From assembly GCA_002441055.1 (NCBI GenBank), contig DJWR01000127.1, positions 1-10,234 on the forward strand: a stretch of DNA of 10,234 nucleotides. Reading direction: 5' to 3'. Numbering within the stretch: the first letter of the stretch is position 1; each line of letters starts with the position of its first letter. The DNA is from Caulobacteraceae bacterium UBA6225 (GTDB lineage Bacteria; Pseudomonadota; Alphaproteobacteria; Caulobacterales; Caulobacteraceae). The notes below the pieces were generated by a model. The model worked only from the letters and a program-made list of their open reading frames with translations, was not told the DNA's origin and searched no databases. Both the position numbers and the translations under genes were made by a program. Of this stretch, positions 1 to 6,423 are shown piece by piece.

Positions 1-36
1 CACACTTATCGGAAAATGCTCTAGATTTGGAATGTG

Positions 37-540
37 ATGATCATGTCCCCCCGCCTCGCCACAGCCCTGGTCCTGGCCTGCGCCGCCCTGAGCCTTAGCG
101 CCTGCGGTTTCCGGCCCCTGTATGCCCAGCCGGGCGTGACCCCCGGGTTGTCGGCGGTCCAGGTGGTCGCCCCAGGCGGCCGGGCGGGATATCTGGTAGG
201 TGAGGCTCTGGGCGACGCCATGGGGTCGGGGGCCGGCGCCCCGGCCTGGCGACTGAACCTTGATCTGTCAGAGCAACGTTTCCCCCGGGGTCTGCGGGTG
301 GATAATGTGGCGACCCGCTATGAATATGTGCTGATCGCCGCCTACACCCTGCGCGACGTGGCCACCGACGTCCCGGCCAAGGTCGGCCGGGTGCGGGTGG
401 AGCTGACCTACGATTCCGCCGACCAGCCCTATGCCTCCGTGGCCGCCCAGCAGGACGCCCAGGAGCGCGCCGCCGAAGAGGCCGCCCGCCGTATCCAGCT
501 GGAGCTCGCCGCCTGGTTCGCCGAGCAGGGCCAGGATTGA
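37..540 (+). CDS. lptE: LPS assembly lipoprotein LptE
   Basis: LptE is the outer-membrane lipoprotein that plugs the LptD barrel and helps insert lipopolysaccharide into the outer leaflet. The N-terminus has a short basic stretch, a hydrophobic segment and a lipobox (LSAC), so the mature protein starts at the cysteine about 22 residues after this start. Directly after the cysteine comes CGFRPLY, a hallmark of the family. The total of about 167 residues is normal. The start is uncertain: GTG at 34, ATG at 37 and ATG at 43 are in frame, and only a weak GGAA (29-32) lies upstream; all three leave the signal peptide intact. The gene is followed 13 nt later by holA on the same strand, so the two are probably co-transcribed. 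The first 33 bases of the window show no end of an upstream gene that I can recognise. Confidence 0.9.
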   Translation: MIMSPRLATALVLACAALSLSACGFRPLYAQPGVTPGLSAVQVVAPGGRAGYLVGEALGDAMGSGAGAPAWRLNLDLSEQRFPRGLRVDNVATRYEYVLIAAYTLRDVATDVPAKVGRVRVELTYDSADQPYASVAAQQDAQERAAEEAARRIQLELAAWFAEQGQD

Positions 541-553
541 GGCGTCCGCCGGC

Positions 554-1606
554 ATGATCCTCAGCCGCCGGCCTGACATCGAGCGTTTCCTGGCGCGCCC
601 TGACCCCGACATTCGCGGGGCGCTGATCTATGGCCGCGATATCGGCGTGGTCCGCGAGCGGGCCAACCAGCTGGCGGCCAAGGCCGTGGCCAATCCCGAC
701 GATCCCTTCGACGTGGCCCTGCTCACCGACGGAGACATCGACGGGGACGCCGGCCGTCTGGATAATGAACTGGCCTCTCAGTCCCTCATGGGCGGCCGAC
801 GCCTGGTTCGGCTGAAACTCTCCAGCGAGAAGGCGAGCCTCGACAAGATGGCCGCCGAGGCGGCGAAGGGTCACGACGAGGGCGCCTTCAACCCTGAGGC
901 CTTCTTCCTGATCGAGGCCGGCAATCTGGGGCGGGACTCGACCCTGCGGAAGATCGCCGAGAAGGCGGCCGCCATCGCCGTCATCCCCTGCTACGAGGAC
1001 GAGCCCGGGGACATGGCCCGCCTGGTGCGCGAAGCCCTGAACGCCGAAGGGGTGGGCCTTAACGCCGATGCGCTGGCCCTGTTCGTGGCCCGCCTGCCCA
1101 AGGACCGGGGGGTGGCCCGTCAGGAGATCGAGCGGCTGATCCTCTATCTTGGCCCCCGCAGCGGGATCACCGCCGGGCCCAAGGATCTGGAGGACTTCTT
1201 AGGCGTCGAGCCCGAGGCCTCCCTGGCCGACGCGGCATCAGACGCCTTTGGCGGCCGCATCGCCGAGGCCCAGAGCGGCCTGCGACGGGCCGCAGCCGAG
1301 GGTGAGGCCGGCCCCGCCGCCGTCCGAGCCATCAGCCAGCACCTGGCCAAGCTGCGCCGCACCCTTACCCTGGTCAGGAACGGGGCTGGCCTGCCCGAAG
1401 CCGCCAAGGCGTCCGGGGTGTTCTGGAAGAATGAGCGGGAATTCCTGCGCCAGGCCCGGGCCTGGAGCCTGGAGACCCTGGATGCGGTCCAACCCGAGGT
1501 CCTGGCCGCCGACCGGGCCTGCAAAACCACCGGCAGCCCCGACCGCCTGATCGCCGAACGCCTGGCCCTGACCATCGCCGCCCGCGCCAGGCGGATGGGG
1601 CTGTAG
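554..1606 (+). CDS. holA: DNA polymerase III subunit delta
   Basis: Delta is the subunit of the clamp-loader complex that opens the beta sliding clamp during replication. The 350-residue product begins MILSRRPDIERF and shows the usual family layout: an AAA+-like N-terminal domain with a degenerate nucleotide site (IYGRDIGVVRERA near residue 25), a middle region with FFLIEAGNL and LPKDRGVARQEIERLILY, and a helical C-terminal collar domain ending in LIAERLALTIAARARR. The frame is open further upstream into lptE, but the ATG at 554 gives the family's normal N-terminus, and a modest GAGG lies at 539-542 across the lptE stop codon. The pairing with lptE is common in alphaproteobacteria. The gene ends at TAG 1606 and converges with parB. 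Confidence 0.93.
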   Translation: MILSRRPDIERFLARPDPDIRGALIYGRDIGVVRERANQLAAKAVANPDDPFDVALLTDGDIDGDAGRLDNELASQSLMGGRRLVRLKLSSEKASLDKMAAEAAKGHDEGAFNPEAFFLIEAGNLGRDSTLRKIAEKAAAIAVIPCYEDEPGDMARLVREALNAEGVGLNADALALFVARLPKDRGVARQEIERLILYLGPRSGITAGPKDLEDFLGVEPEASLADAASDAFGGRIAEAQSGLRRAAAEGEAGPAAVRAISQHLAKLRRTLTLVRNGAGLPEAAKASGVFWKNEREFLRQARAWSLETLDAVQPEVLAADRACKTTGSPDRLIAERLALTIAARARRMGL

Positions 1607-1627
1607 GGCGACGCACACCCCCCACCG

Positions 1628-1715
1628 CCGTCGCCCTCGGACTTGATCCGAGGGCCTATGCTCACAGCCGTTTGCCGGTGTTCATGGATGGCCCGGTCAA
1701 GCCGGGCCATGACGG
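1628..1715. repeat. Two-hairpin composite palindromic repeat, copy 1
   Basis: This 88-nt element is bounded by CCGTC (1628-1632) and GACGG (1711-1715), which are inverted relative to each other. It holds two perfect hairpins: 1634-1654 (8-bp stem CCCTCGGA, loop CTTGA) and 1688-1710 (9-bp stem ATGGCCCGG, loop TCAAG). The asymmetric loops are reverse complements, so the hairpins face opposite ways, as in BIME elements built from inverted REP units. A second copy in the opposite orientation lies at the right end of the window (from 10161) and shares the exact 15-mer GGTGTTCATGGATGG (1677-1691). Neither hairpin has a U-tract, so a role as intrinsic terminator is weakly supported, although the place between convergent genes would suit one. 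Confidence 0.8.
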
Positions 1716-1773
1716 CATCCGGCGGAAGGGCTGCCGACCGCCGACCCGCGCGCCGCCGGCGCAGAAGGAGAGA

Positions 1774-1841
1774 AACCACAAAGCGCACGAAGATCACCAA
1801 GGCGCCGCGGCGCCTTCGTGTCCTTAGTGCCCTTTGTGGTT
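1774..1841. repeat. 68-nt near-perfect palindrome between holA and parB
   Basis: The two 34-nt arms pair at 29 of 34 positions. The outer 10 bp are perfect (AACCACAAAG, 1774-1783, against CTTTGTGGTT, 1832-1841), and the inner 9 bp around the centre GGCGCCGCGGCGCC are also perfect. The five mismatches are 1784/1831, 1789/1826, 1793/1822, 1794/1821 and 1798/1817. The outer arm resembles a dispersed AACCACAAAG-type intergenic repeat I recall from many GC-rich bacterial genomes. It lies between the ends of two convergent genes and could stop transcription from both sides, but no clear T-run follows on either strand. Confidence 0.75.
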
Positions 1842-1868
1842 GAACTCCCTGGCGCTCCGCGCCCAAGC

Positions 1869-2792
1869 TCACCCCGTGCGCGACAGCCGGCGGCAGAGGT
1901 CGTCCAGCTGTTCGAGGGTCTGGTAGCTGATCTTCAGCTCGCCGGCGCCGCCTCGGTCGGCGATCTGCACCGACAGGCCGAGCACCTCGGCCAGATCGTT
2001 TTCCAGGGCGAGCGTGTCGGTGTCCTTTTCGGCGCCGGAACCGCCGCCACTGCGGCCGCCGCCGCCCCGGGCCGCAGGCGCCGCGCCCTTGCGCACCAGG
2101 GCCTCGGTCTCGCGCACCGACAGGCCCTTGGCCATGACCTGTTCGGCCAAAGCTTCGGGGTTGTCGGCGGTGATCAGGGCCCGGGCGTGGCCGGCCGAGA
2201 GCTTGTTCTCCACCACCAGGTTCTGGACGGAGCCGGGCAGGGTCAGCAGGCGCAGCATGTTGGCCACATGGCTGCGGCTCTTGCCCACCACCTGGGCCAC
2301 CAGCTCCTGGGTGCGGCCGAACCGGGCGATCAGCACCTCATAGCCGCGCGCCTCTTCAATGGCGCTGAGATCTGCCCGCTGGACGTTTTCAACGATGGCG
2401 ATTTCCATCACCTGCAGGTCGTCCAGCTCCCGCACCACGGCGGGCACGGTGTGCAGCCCGACCTTCTGGCTGGCCCGCCAGCGGCGCTCGCCGGCGACGA
2501 TCTCAAACCGGCCATTGGGCAGAGGGCGCACCAGGATCGGCTGCAGCACGCCGCGTTCGCGGATGGAGTTGGTCAGCTCCTCCATGTCCTCGTCATGGAA
2601 CACGGCCCGGGGCTGAGAGGCGTTGGGATCAATCAGGTCGATGGGCAAGTCGCGCATGGGCGACTGAGCCCGCACCGGCGCGCCGGCTTCGGCGGCCTCG
2701 GCGGCGGCCGCCGCATCGGCGATGTTCTCATCCTCGGCCTCGCCCAGCAGGGCCGACAGACCCCGGCCCAGACCCCTGCGGTTCTCCGCCAT
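1869..2792 (-). CDS. parB: Chromosome partitioning protein ParB
   Basis: ParB is the CTP-dependent DNA clamp that loads at parS, spreads over nearby DNA and is moved by ParA to segregate the origin region. The 307-residue product opens with RRGLGRGLSALLGE (residues 5-18), the arginine-rich segment that stimulates ParA ATPase. An Ala-rich linker follows, then the CTP-binding domain with GERRWRA (101-107) and ENVQR (135-139), a helix-turn-helix region near 160-185 (KSRSHVANMLRLL), a Gly/Ser-rich linker (about 240-256) and a C-terminal dimerisation domain ending LEQLDDLCRRLSRTG. The frame is open upstream into parA, but ATG 2792 gives the canonical start and lies 2 nt after the parA stop. Three candidate binding sites lie in this window (6370, 6408 and 10001). 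Confidence 0.97.
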   Translation of the reverse strand: MAENRRGLGRGLSALLGEAEDENIADAAAAAEAAEAGAPVRAQSPMRDLPIDLIDPNASQPRAVFHDEDMEELTNSIRERGVLQPILVRPLPNGRFEIVAGERRWRASQKVGLHTVPAVVRELDDLQVMEIAIVENVQRADLSAIEEARGYEVLIARFGRTQELVAQVVGKSRSHVANMLRLLTLPGSVQNLVVENKLSAGHARALITADNPEALAEQVMAKGLSVRETEALVRKGAAPAARGGGGRSGGGSGAEKDTDTLALENDLAEVLGLSVQIADRGGAGELKISYQTLEQLDDLCRRLSRTG

Positions 2793-2794
2793 GT

Positions 2795-3655
2795 TCAGAC
2801 TTCCTGCTTGCTGGCCGCAGTCTTGCGGCGCTGGCGCTCGCGGACCACAACCTCGCGGGCGAGCTTCAGATAGGCCTGGCTGCCGGCGCATTTCAGATCA
2901 TAGACCAGCACCGGCTTGCCGAAGGACGGCGCCTCGGACACCCGCACATTGCGCGGGATCACCGTGTCATAGACCGTCTTCCCGAAATGGCCCCGCACAT
3001 CGCTGGCCACCTGTTCGGACAGGCTGTTGCGTTTGTCGTACATGGTCAGCACCACGCCTTGGATCTCCAGGGCCGGGTTCAGACTGCCCCGCACCAGCTC
3101 GACAGTGCGCATCAGCTGGGTCAGGCCTTCGAGCGCGAAGAACTCGCACTGCAGGGGCACCAGCACGGCGTCGGCGGCGGTCATGGCGTTGACGGTCAGC
3201 AGGTTGAGCGACGGCGGGCAGTCGATCAGCACATAGGTGAAATCTCCTTCCCGGCGGATCTGGTCCAGGGCGTCCCGCAGCTTGAACGAGCGCCGGCTCT
3301 GATTGCCCAGCTCCAGCTCGACGCCGGACAGGTCCGGATCGGCCGGGATCAGGAACAGGCCCGGCAGGTCGGTGGCCACCACCGCCTCGGTGGCGGGCTT
3401 CTCACCCATCAGCACGTCATAGAGGGTGGTCTTGCGCTTGGCCCGGGCGACACCGAGGCCGGTGGAGGCATTGCCCTGGGGATCGGAATCGATCAGCAGC
3501 ACCTTCTCGCCGACGGCGGCCAGCGCCGTGCCCAGATTGATCGCCGTGGTGGTCTTGCCCACGCCGCCCTTCTGATTGGCGATCACCAGGACGCGGGCGC
3601 GGCTGATCGGCGCAGCGGCGGGCCGGACCTCCTGGACCTCAGCTTCGGCGGGCAT
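2795..3655 (-). CDS. parA: Chromosome partitioning ATPase ParA
   Basis: ParA is a deviant-Walker ATPase that binds the nucleoid as an ATP dimer and pulls ParB-parS complexes; in Caulobacter relatives it draws the origin to the new pole. The 286-residue product has the P-loop QKGGVGKTTT (residues 28-37, with the signature lysine at K29), LLIDSDPQGN (53-62) with the conserved Asp of switch I, and YVLIDCPPSL (141-150) as Walker B. About 18 residues precede the core VLVIANQKGG, a bit more than in the Caulobacter protein as I recall it. The first codons overlap the end of rsmG by 17 nt, and parB starts 2 nt after the stop, so the three genes are probably translated from one message. Confidence 0.97.
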   Translation of the reverse strand: MPAEAEVQEVRPAAAPISRARVLVIANQKGGVGKTTTAINLGTALAAVGEKVLLIDSDPQGNASTGLGVARAKRKTTLYDVLMGEKPATEAVVATDLPGLFLIPADPDLSGVELELGNQSRRSFKLRDALDQIRREGDFTYVLIDCPPSLNLLTVNAMTAADAVLVPLQCEFFALEGLTQLMRTVELVRGSLNPALEIQGVVLTMYDKRNSLSEQVASDVRGHFGKTVYDTVIPRNVRVSEAPSFGKPVLVYDLKCAGSQAYLKLAREVVVRERQRRKTAASKQEV

Positions 3656-4343
3656 GGATCTTGTTCCTCAGACGAACGATGCGGCCGCGGGGGTCGCTGG
3701 TGCTGGGCAGAAGCTCGGCCTCGAACCGCCAGGCGTCCCGGGCCGCCTCAATCTCGGCGGCCACATCCTGGCCTTTCAGGAAGAGGGCCTGGTTGGCGCC
3801 CGTCAGCCAAGGCTTGGCATAGCCCAGCAGGCGGGTCATCGGGGCGCAAGCCCGCGCGGTGACGATATCCACATCCCACGACAGGTTTTCCGCACGGTCG
3901 TTGTGAATCACCGCCGGCAGATCGAGGGCCTCGACCACCGCCTCCAGGAAGCGGCACCGCTTGGCCATGCTCTCCACCAGATGGACCTCAAAGCCCTCGC
4001 GGCCTTTCCCGAGGATCGCCAGCACGATTCCAGGCAGTCCGGCGCCGGCGCCCAGATCCGCCCAGGTGACGGCGTCGGGCGCCAAGGAAATGAGCTGGGC
4101 GGAGTCCCAGGCATGCCTTCCCCAGAAGTCGGGCAAGGTGGCCGGGCCGACCAGATTCATCCTTTGATTCCAGTTAGTTAGCAGGTCGCGATAGGTTCTG
4201 AGGGCCTCGATTTGCGCCGGCGAGGCGCCGCTCAGGCGCACAAATTCGGCCTCGTCGATGTGGGGTACGGCGCTGTGCGCCACAGGGGCGATTTTTTCGG
4301 GGCTGTTTTCAGCGGTTTCAGCGACCGACGGTGTCTCGCTCAT
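3639..4343 (-). CDS. rsmG: 16S rRNA (guanine527-N7)-methyltransferase RsmG
   Basis: RsmG (GidB) transfers a methyl group from S-adenosylmethionine to N7 of G527 in the 530 loop of 16S rRNA. The 234-residue product shows the family core NWNQRMNLVG (57-66), the SAM-binding motif DLGAGAGLPGI (96-106), HLVESMAKRCRFL (121-133), VTARA (161-165) and the C-terminal LFLKGQDVAAEI (187-198). It carries roughly 30 extra N-terminal residues before the conserved domain, rich in Ala, Glu and Pro, which look disordered. Its ATG overlaps the mnmG stop by 4 nt (ATGA, 4340-4343) and its end overlaps parA by 17 nt, which supports translational coupling. Loss of RsmG is known in other bacteria to give low-level streptomycin resistance. 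Confidence 0.96.
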   Translation of the reverse strand: MSETPSVAETAENSPEKIAPVAHSAVPHIDEAEFVRLSGASPAQIEALRTYRDLLTNWNQRMNLVGPATLPDFWGRHAWDSAQLISLAPDAVTWADLGAGAGLPGIVLAILGKGREGFEVHLVESMAKRCRFLEAVVEALDLPAVIHNDRAENLSWDVDIVTARACAPMTRLLGYAKPWLTGANQALFLKGQDVAAEIEAARDAWRFEAELLPSTSDPRGRIVRLRNKIHARRS

Positions 4344-6214
4344 GCCGCCACCTTGCGCCGGACATGGGCCAGCAGGGCGGTGAGCGAGCCGGGCGTCACG
4401 CCTTCGATCCGTGCGGCCTGACCCAGGGTCAGGGGGCGGATCGTCGCCAGCTTTTCCCGCACCTCGTTGGAGAGCCCGCCCACGGCGCCGTAGTCGAGAT
4501 CGGCGGGCAGGCGTAGATCCTCGTCACGACGGAAGGCGGCCACGTCAGCGGCCTGGCGATCCAGGTAGCCGGCATAGCTGGCGTCGATCTCCACCTGCTC
4601 GCGGATTTCAGGCGCCCAGCTTTTCAGCTCCGGCCAGACAGCGCAGAGGTCTTCAAAGCTGATAGTCGGATAGGCCAGCAGCTCCGTCACGTTGCGGACC
4701 ACACCGTCAGCCTTGACCGGCAGACCCGCCTGGGCGGCCTTGGCGGGCGACAGGGTCAGGCGGGCGGCGGTGTCGCGCGCCTCGGCCAGGGCGGCGGCCT
4801 TGGCGCCAAATGCATCAGCGCGCAGCGTCCCCACGACCCCGAGCTCAACACCCTTGGCGGTGAGCCGCTGGTCGGCGTTGTCGGCCCGCAGGATCAGACG
4901 GAACTCCGCGCGGCTGGTGAACATGCGGTAGGGCTCGGTCACACCGCGGGTGACCAGGTCGTCGATCAGCACCCCGATATAGGCCTCGTCCCGGGCGAAG
5001 ACATGGGGGTCAGACCCCCCCGCGGCCCGCGCCGCATTCAGCCCGGCCACCAGGCCCTGCGCCCCGGCCTCCTCATAGCCCGTGGTGCCGTTGATCTGGC
5101 CGGCCAGATAGAGGCCCGGCAGGCGCTTGACCTCCAGGGTCGGGTATAGCTCCCGGGGGTCCACATAGTCATACTCGATGGCGTAGCCATACCGGCGCAC
5201 CTTGACCTGCTCCAGGCCAGGAATGGTGCGCAGGAAGAGGTCCTGGGTCTCTTCCGAGACCGAGGTCGAGATGCCGTTGGGATAGACGGTGTCATCGTCC
5301 AGACCTTCCGGCTCCAGGAAGATCTGGTGGCTGGTCTTGTCAGCGAAGCGGACCACCTTGTCCTCGATGGAGGGGCAGTAGCGCGGCCCCCGGCCGCTGA
5401 TCCGTCCGCCATAGACCGCCGATTCCGACAGGCGCTCGGCGATGATCCTGTGGGTGGCCTCAGTCGTATAGGTGATGCCGCAGGCGATCTGCGGCGTGGT
5501 GATGGCTGAGGTCAGGAAGGAGAAGGGGACGGGCTCGGCGTCGGCCTGCTGCATCTCCAGCCGGTCCCAGGCGATGGTGGTTCCATCCAGCCGCGCCGGC
5601 GTGCCGGTCTTCAGCCGTCCCATGGCAAGGCCGCTGTCATAGAGCCGATCGGCGAGACCAATGGCCGGCGCCTCGCCAGCCCGGCCCGCGGGAATGCGGC
5701 GGTCGCCCAGATGGATCAGACCCTTCAGGAAGGTGCCCGTGGTCAGCACCACCCGGCCCGCGGCATAGACCTGCCCCGAGGCGCCCACAACGCCGGTGAT
5801 CCGCCCACCGTCCACCACCAGGTCCTCAACCGCCTCGCCCATCAGGGTCAGGTTGGGGGTTGCGGCGAGCTCAGCCTGCATGGCCTGCCGATAGAGCTTC
5901 CGGTCGATCTGGGCCCGGGGACCGCGCACGGCAGCGCCCTTGGAGCGGTTCAGCAATCGGTACTGGATGCCGGCCTGGTCGGCCATGCGGCCCATCACCC
6001 CGTCCAGGGCGTCGATCTCCCGGACCAGGTGCCCCTTGCCCAGACCGCCGATGGCCGGGTTACAGGACATCTCGCCGATGGTCTCGAGCTTGTGGGTCAG
6101 CAGCAGGGTCCGGGCGCCCACCCGTGCGGCGGCGGTCGCGGCCTCGCACCCTGCATGGCCGCCGCCAATCACGATCACGTCCCAGGGCTGAGAGTTTTGG
6201 GGGTTGGGGATCAC
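4340..6214 (-). CDS. mnmG: tRNA uridine-5-carboxymethylaminomethyl synthesis enzyme MnmG
   Basis: MnmG (GidA) is the FAD-dependent partner of MnmE; together they build the cmnm5 group on U34 of certain tRNAs. The sequence has the FAD-binding WDVIVIGGGHAGCEAA at the N-terminus, SCNPAIGGLGKGH with the first conserved cysteine (about C51), GPRAQIDRKLY, the GTFLKGLIHLG motif and GPRYCPSIEDK with the second conserved cysteine (about C280). The helical C-terminal domain that contacts MnmE and tRNA is complete. Two in-frame GTG starts are possible. GTG 6214 (624 aa) is chosen because AAGG lies 7 nt upstream and the leader length fits the family. GTG 6238 (632 aa) sits at the base of a GC hairpin without a good ribosome binding site. 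The stop overlaps the rsmG start. Confidence 0.95.
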   Translation of the reverse strand: MIPNPQNSQPWDVIVIGGGHAGCEAATAAARVGARTLLLTHKLETIGEMSCNPAIGGLGKGHLVREIDALDGVMGRMADQAGIQYRLLNRSKGAAVRGPRAQIDRKLYRQAMQAELAATPNLTLMGEAVEDLVVDGGRITGVVGASGQVYAAGRVVLTTGTFLKGLIHLGDRRIPAGRAGEAPAIGLADRLYDSGLAMGRLKTGTPARLDGTTIAWDRLEMQQADAEPVPFSFLTSAITTPQIACGITYTTEATHRIIAERLSESAVYGGRISGRGPRYCPSIEDKVVRFADKTSHQIFLEPEGLDDDTVYPNGISTSVSEETQDLFLRTIPGLEQVKVRRYGYAIEYDYVDPRELYPTLEVKRLPGLYLAGQINGTTGYEEAGAQGLVAGLNAARAAGGSDPHVFARDEAYIGVLIDDLVTRGVTEPYRMFTSRAEFRLILRADNADQRLTAKGVELGVVGTLRADAFGAKAAALAEARDTAARLTLSPAKAAQAGLPVKADGVVRNVTELLAYPTISFEDLCAVWPELKSWAPEIREQVEIDASYAGYLDRQAADVAAFRRDEDLRLPADLDYGAVGGLSNEVREKLATIRPLTLGQAARIEGVTPGSLTALLAHVRRKVAA

Positions 6215-6237
6215 GCCGTCGCCTTGAAGCAAAGACA

Positions 6238-6255
6238 CCCCCGCGCGGGCGGGGG
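6238..6255 (-). other. GC-rich hairpin in the mnmG leader
   Basis: A perfect 7-bp stem (CCCCCGC 6238-6244 with GCGGGGG 6249-6255) closes a 4-nt loop. Read on the minus strand it is followed by GTGTCTTTGCTTC, which is only mildly T-rich. It could be a weak terminator for mnmE transcripts or a structure near the 5' end of a transcript from the candidate promoter at 6266-6294. It would occlude the GTG at 6238, which favours the inner start at 6214. Confidence 0.4.
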
Positions 6256-6265
6256 CGAGGCGATC

Positions 6266-6294
6266 TATATAGGCGATGGCGGGGAAAAGGTCGA
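6266..6294 (-). promoter_or_regulatory. Candidate sigma70-type promoter for mnmG-rsmG-parAB
   Basis: On the minus strand TCGACC (6294-6289; 4 of 6 to TTGACG) is separated by 17 nt from TATATA (6271-6266), an isolated AT island in very GC-rich DNA. Transcription would begin near 6259, about 45 nt before the chosen mnmG start. It lies in the only sizeable gap of the operon, between the parS pair and mnmG. The -35 match is weak, so this is a suggestion. Confidence 0.35.
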
Positions 6295-6369
6295 CGGGCC
6301 CCGCCGTCGCATCAACGCCGCAGACCGGCTTTCCAGGCCAGACCTGGCCCTACCGGCGAAGCACGGCGA

Positions 6370-6385
6370 TGTTTCACGTGGAACA
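6370..6385. other. parS: parS site 1 (ParB-binding centromere)
   Basis: TGTTTCACGTGGAACA matches the near-universal bacterial parS palindrome TGTTTCACGTGAAACA at 15 of 16 positions. It equals the reverse complement of the Bacillus subtilis-type form TGTTCCACGTGAAACA. It lies in the mnmE-mnmG gap, 2.7 kb from parA, with its centre 38 bp from the centre of the next site. The site should load ParB clamps. Confidence 0.93.
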
Positions 6386-6407
6386 CACGGTGAAGCTTGG
6401 GCCCCAC

Positions 6408-6423
6408 CGTTTCACGTGAAACA
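6408..6423. other. parS: parS site 2 (ParB-binding centromere)
   Basis: CGTTTCACGTGAAACA matches the parS consensus at 15 of 16 positions; only the outermost base differs and the inner 14 bp are perfectly palindromic. It directly abuts the mnmE stop codon (TGA at 6426-6424, minus strand) with no base between. Between sites 1 and 2 lies a small inverted repeat (ACGGTG 6387-6392 with CACCGT 6405-6410). Confidence 0.95.

Noticed and set aside
95..874. Long open frame on the minus strand across lptE and holA
   Set aside because: It is the antisense of two well-recognised genes in GC-rich DNA, is full of Arg, Pro and Gly, and lacks family motifs. The same holds for long opposite-strand frames over parB, parA, mnmG and the oxidoreductase.
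1643..1843. Short frame on the plus strand between holA and parB
   Set aside because: It runs straight through the two palindromic repeats and encodes a low-complexity Arg-rich peptide with no ribosome binding site.
6238..6255. Intrinsic terminator of mnmE
   Set aside because: The hairpin is good but the following minus-strand sequence GTGTCTTTGCTTC has no real U-tract, so I list it only as a hairpin.
6239..6423. Replication origin next to parAB
   Set aside because: The gap has parS but no cluster of DnaA boxes, no AT-rich unwinding region and no CtrA-type TTAA-N7-TTAA sites. In Caulobacter relatives the origin lies some kilobases away from parAB.
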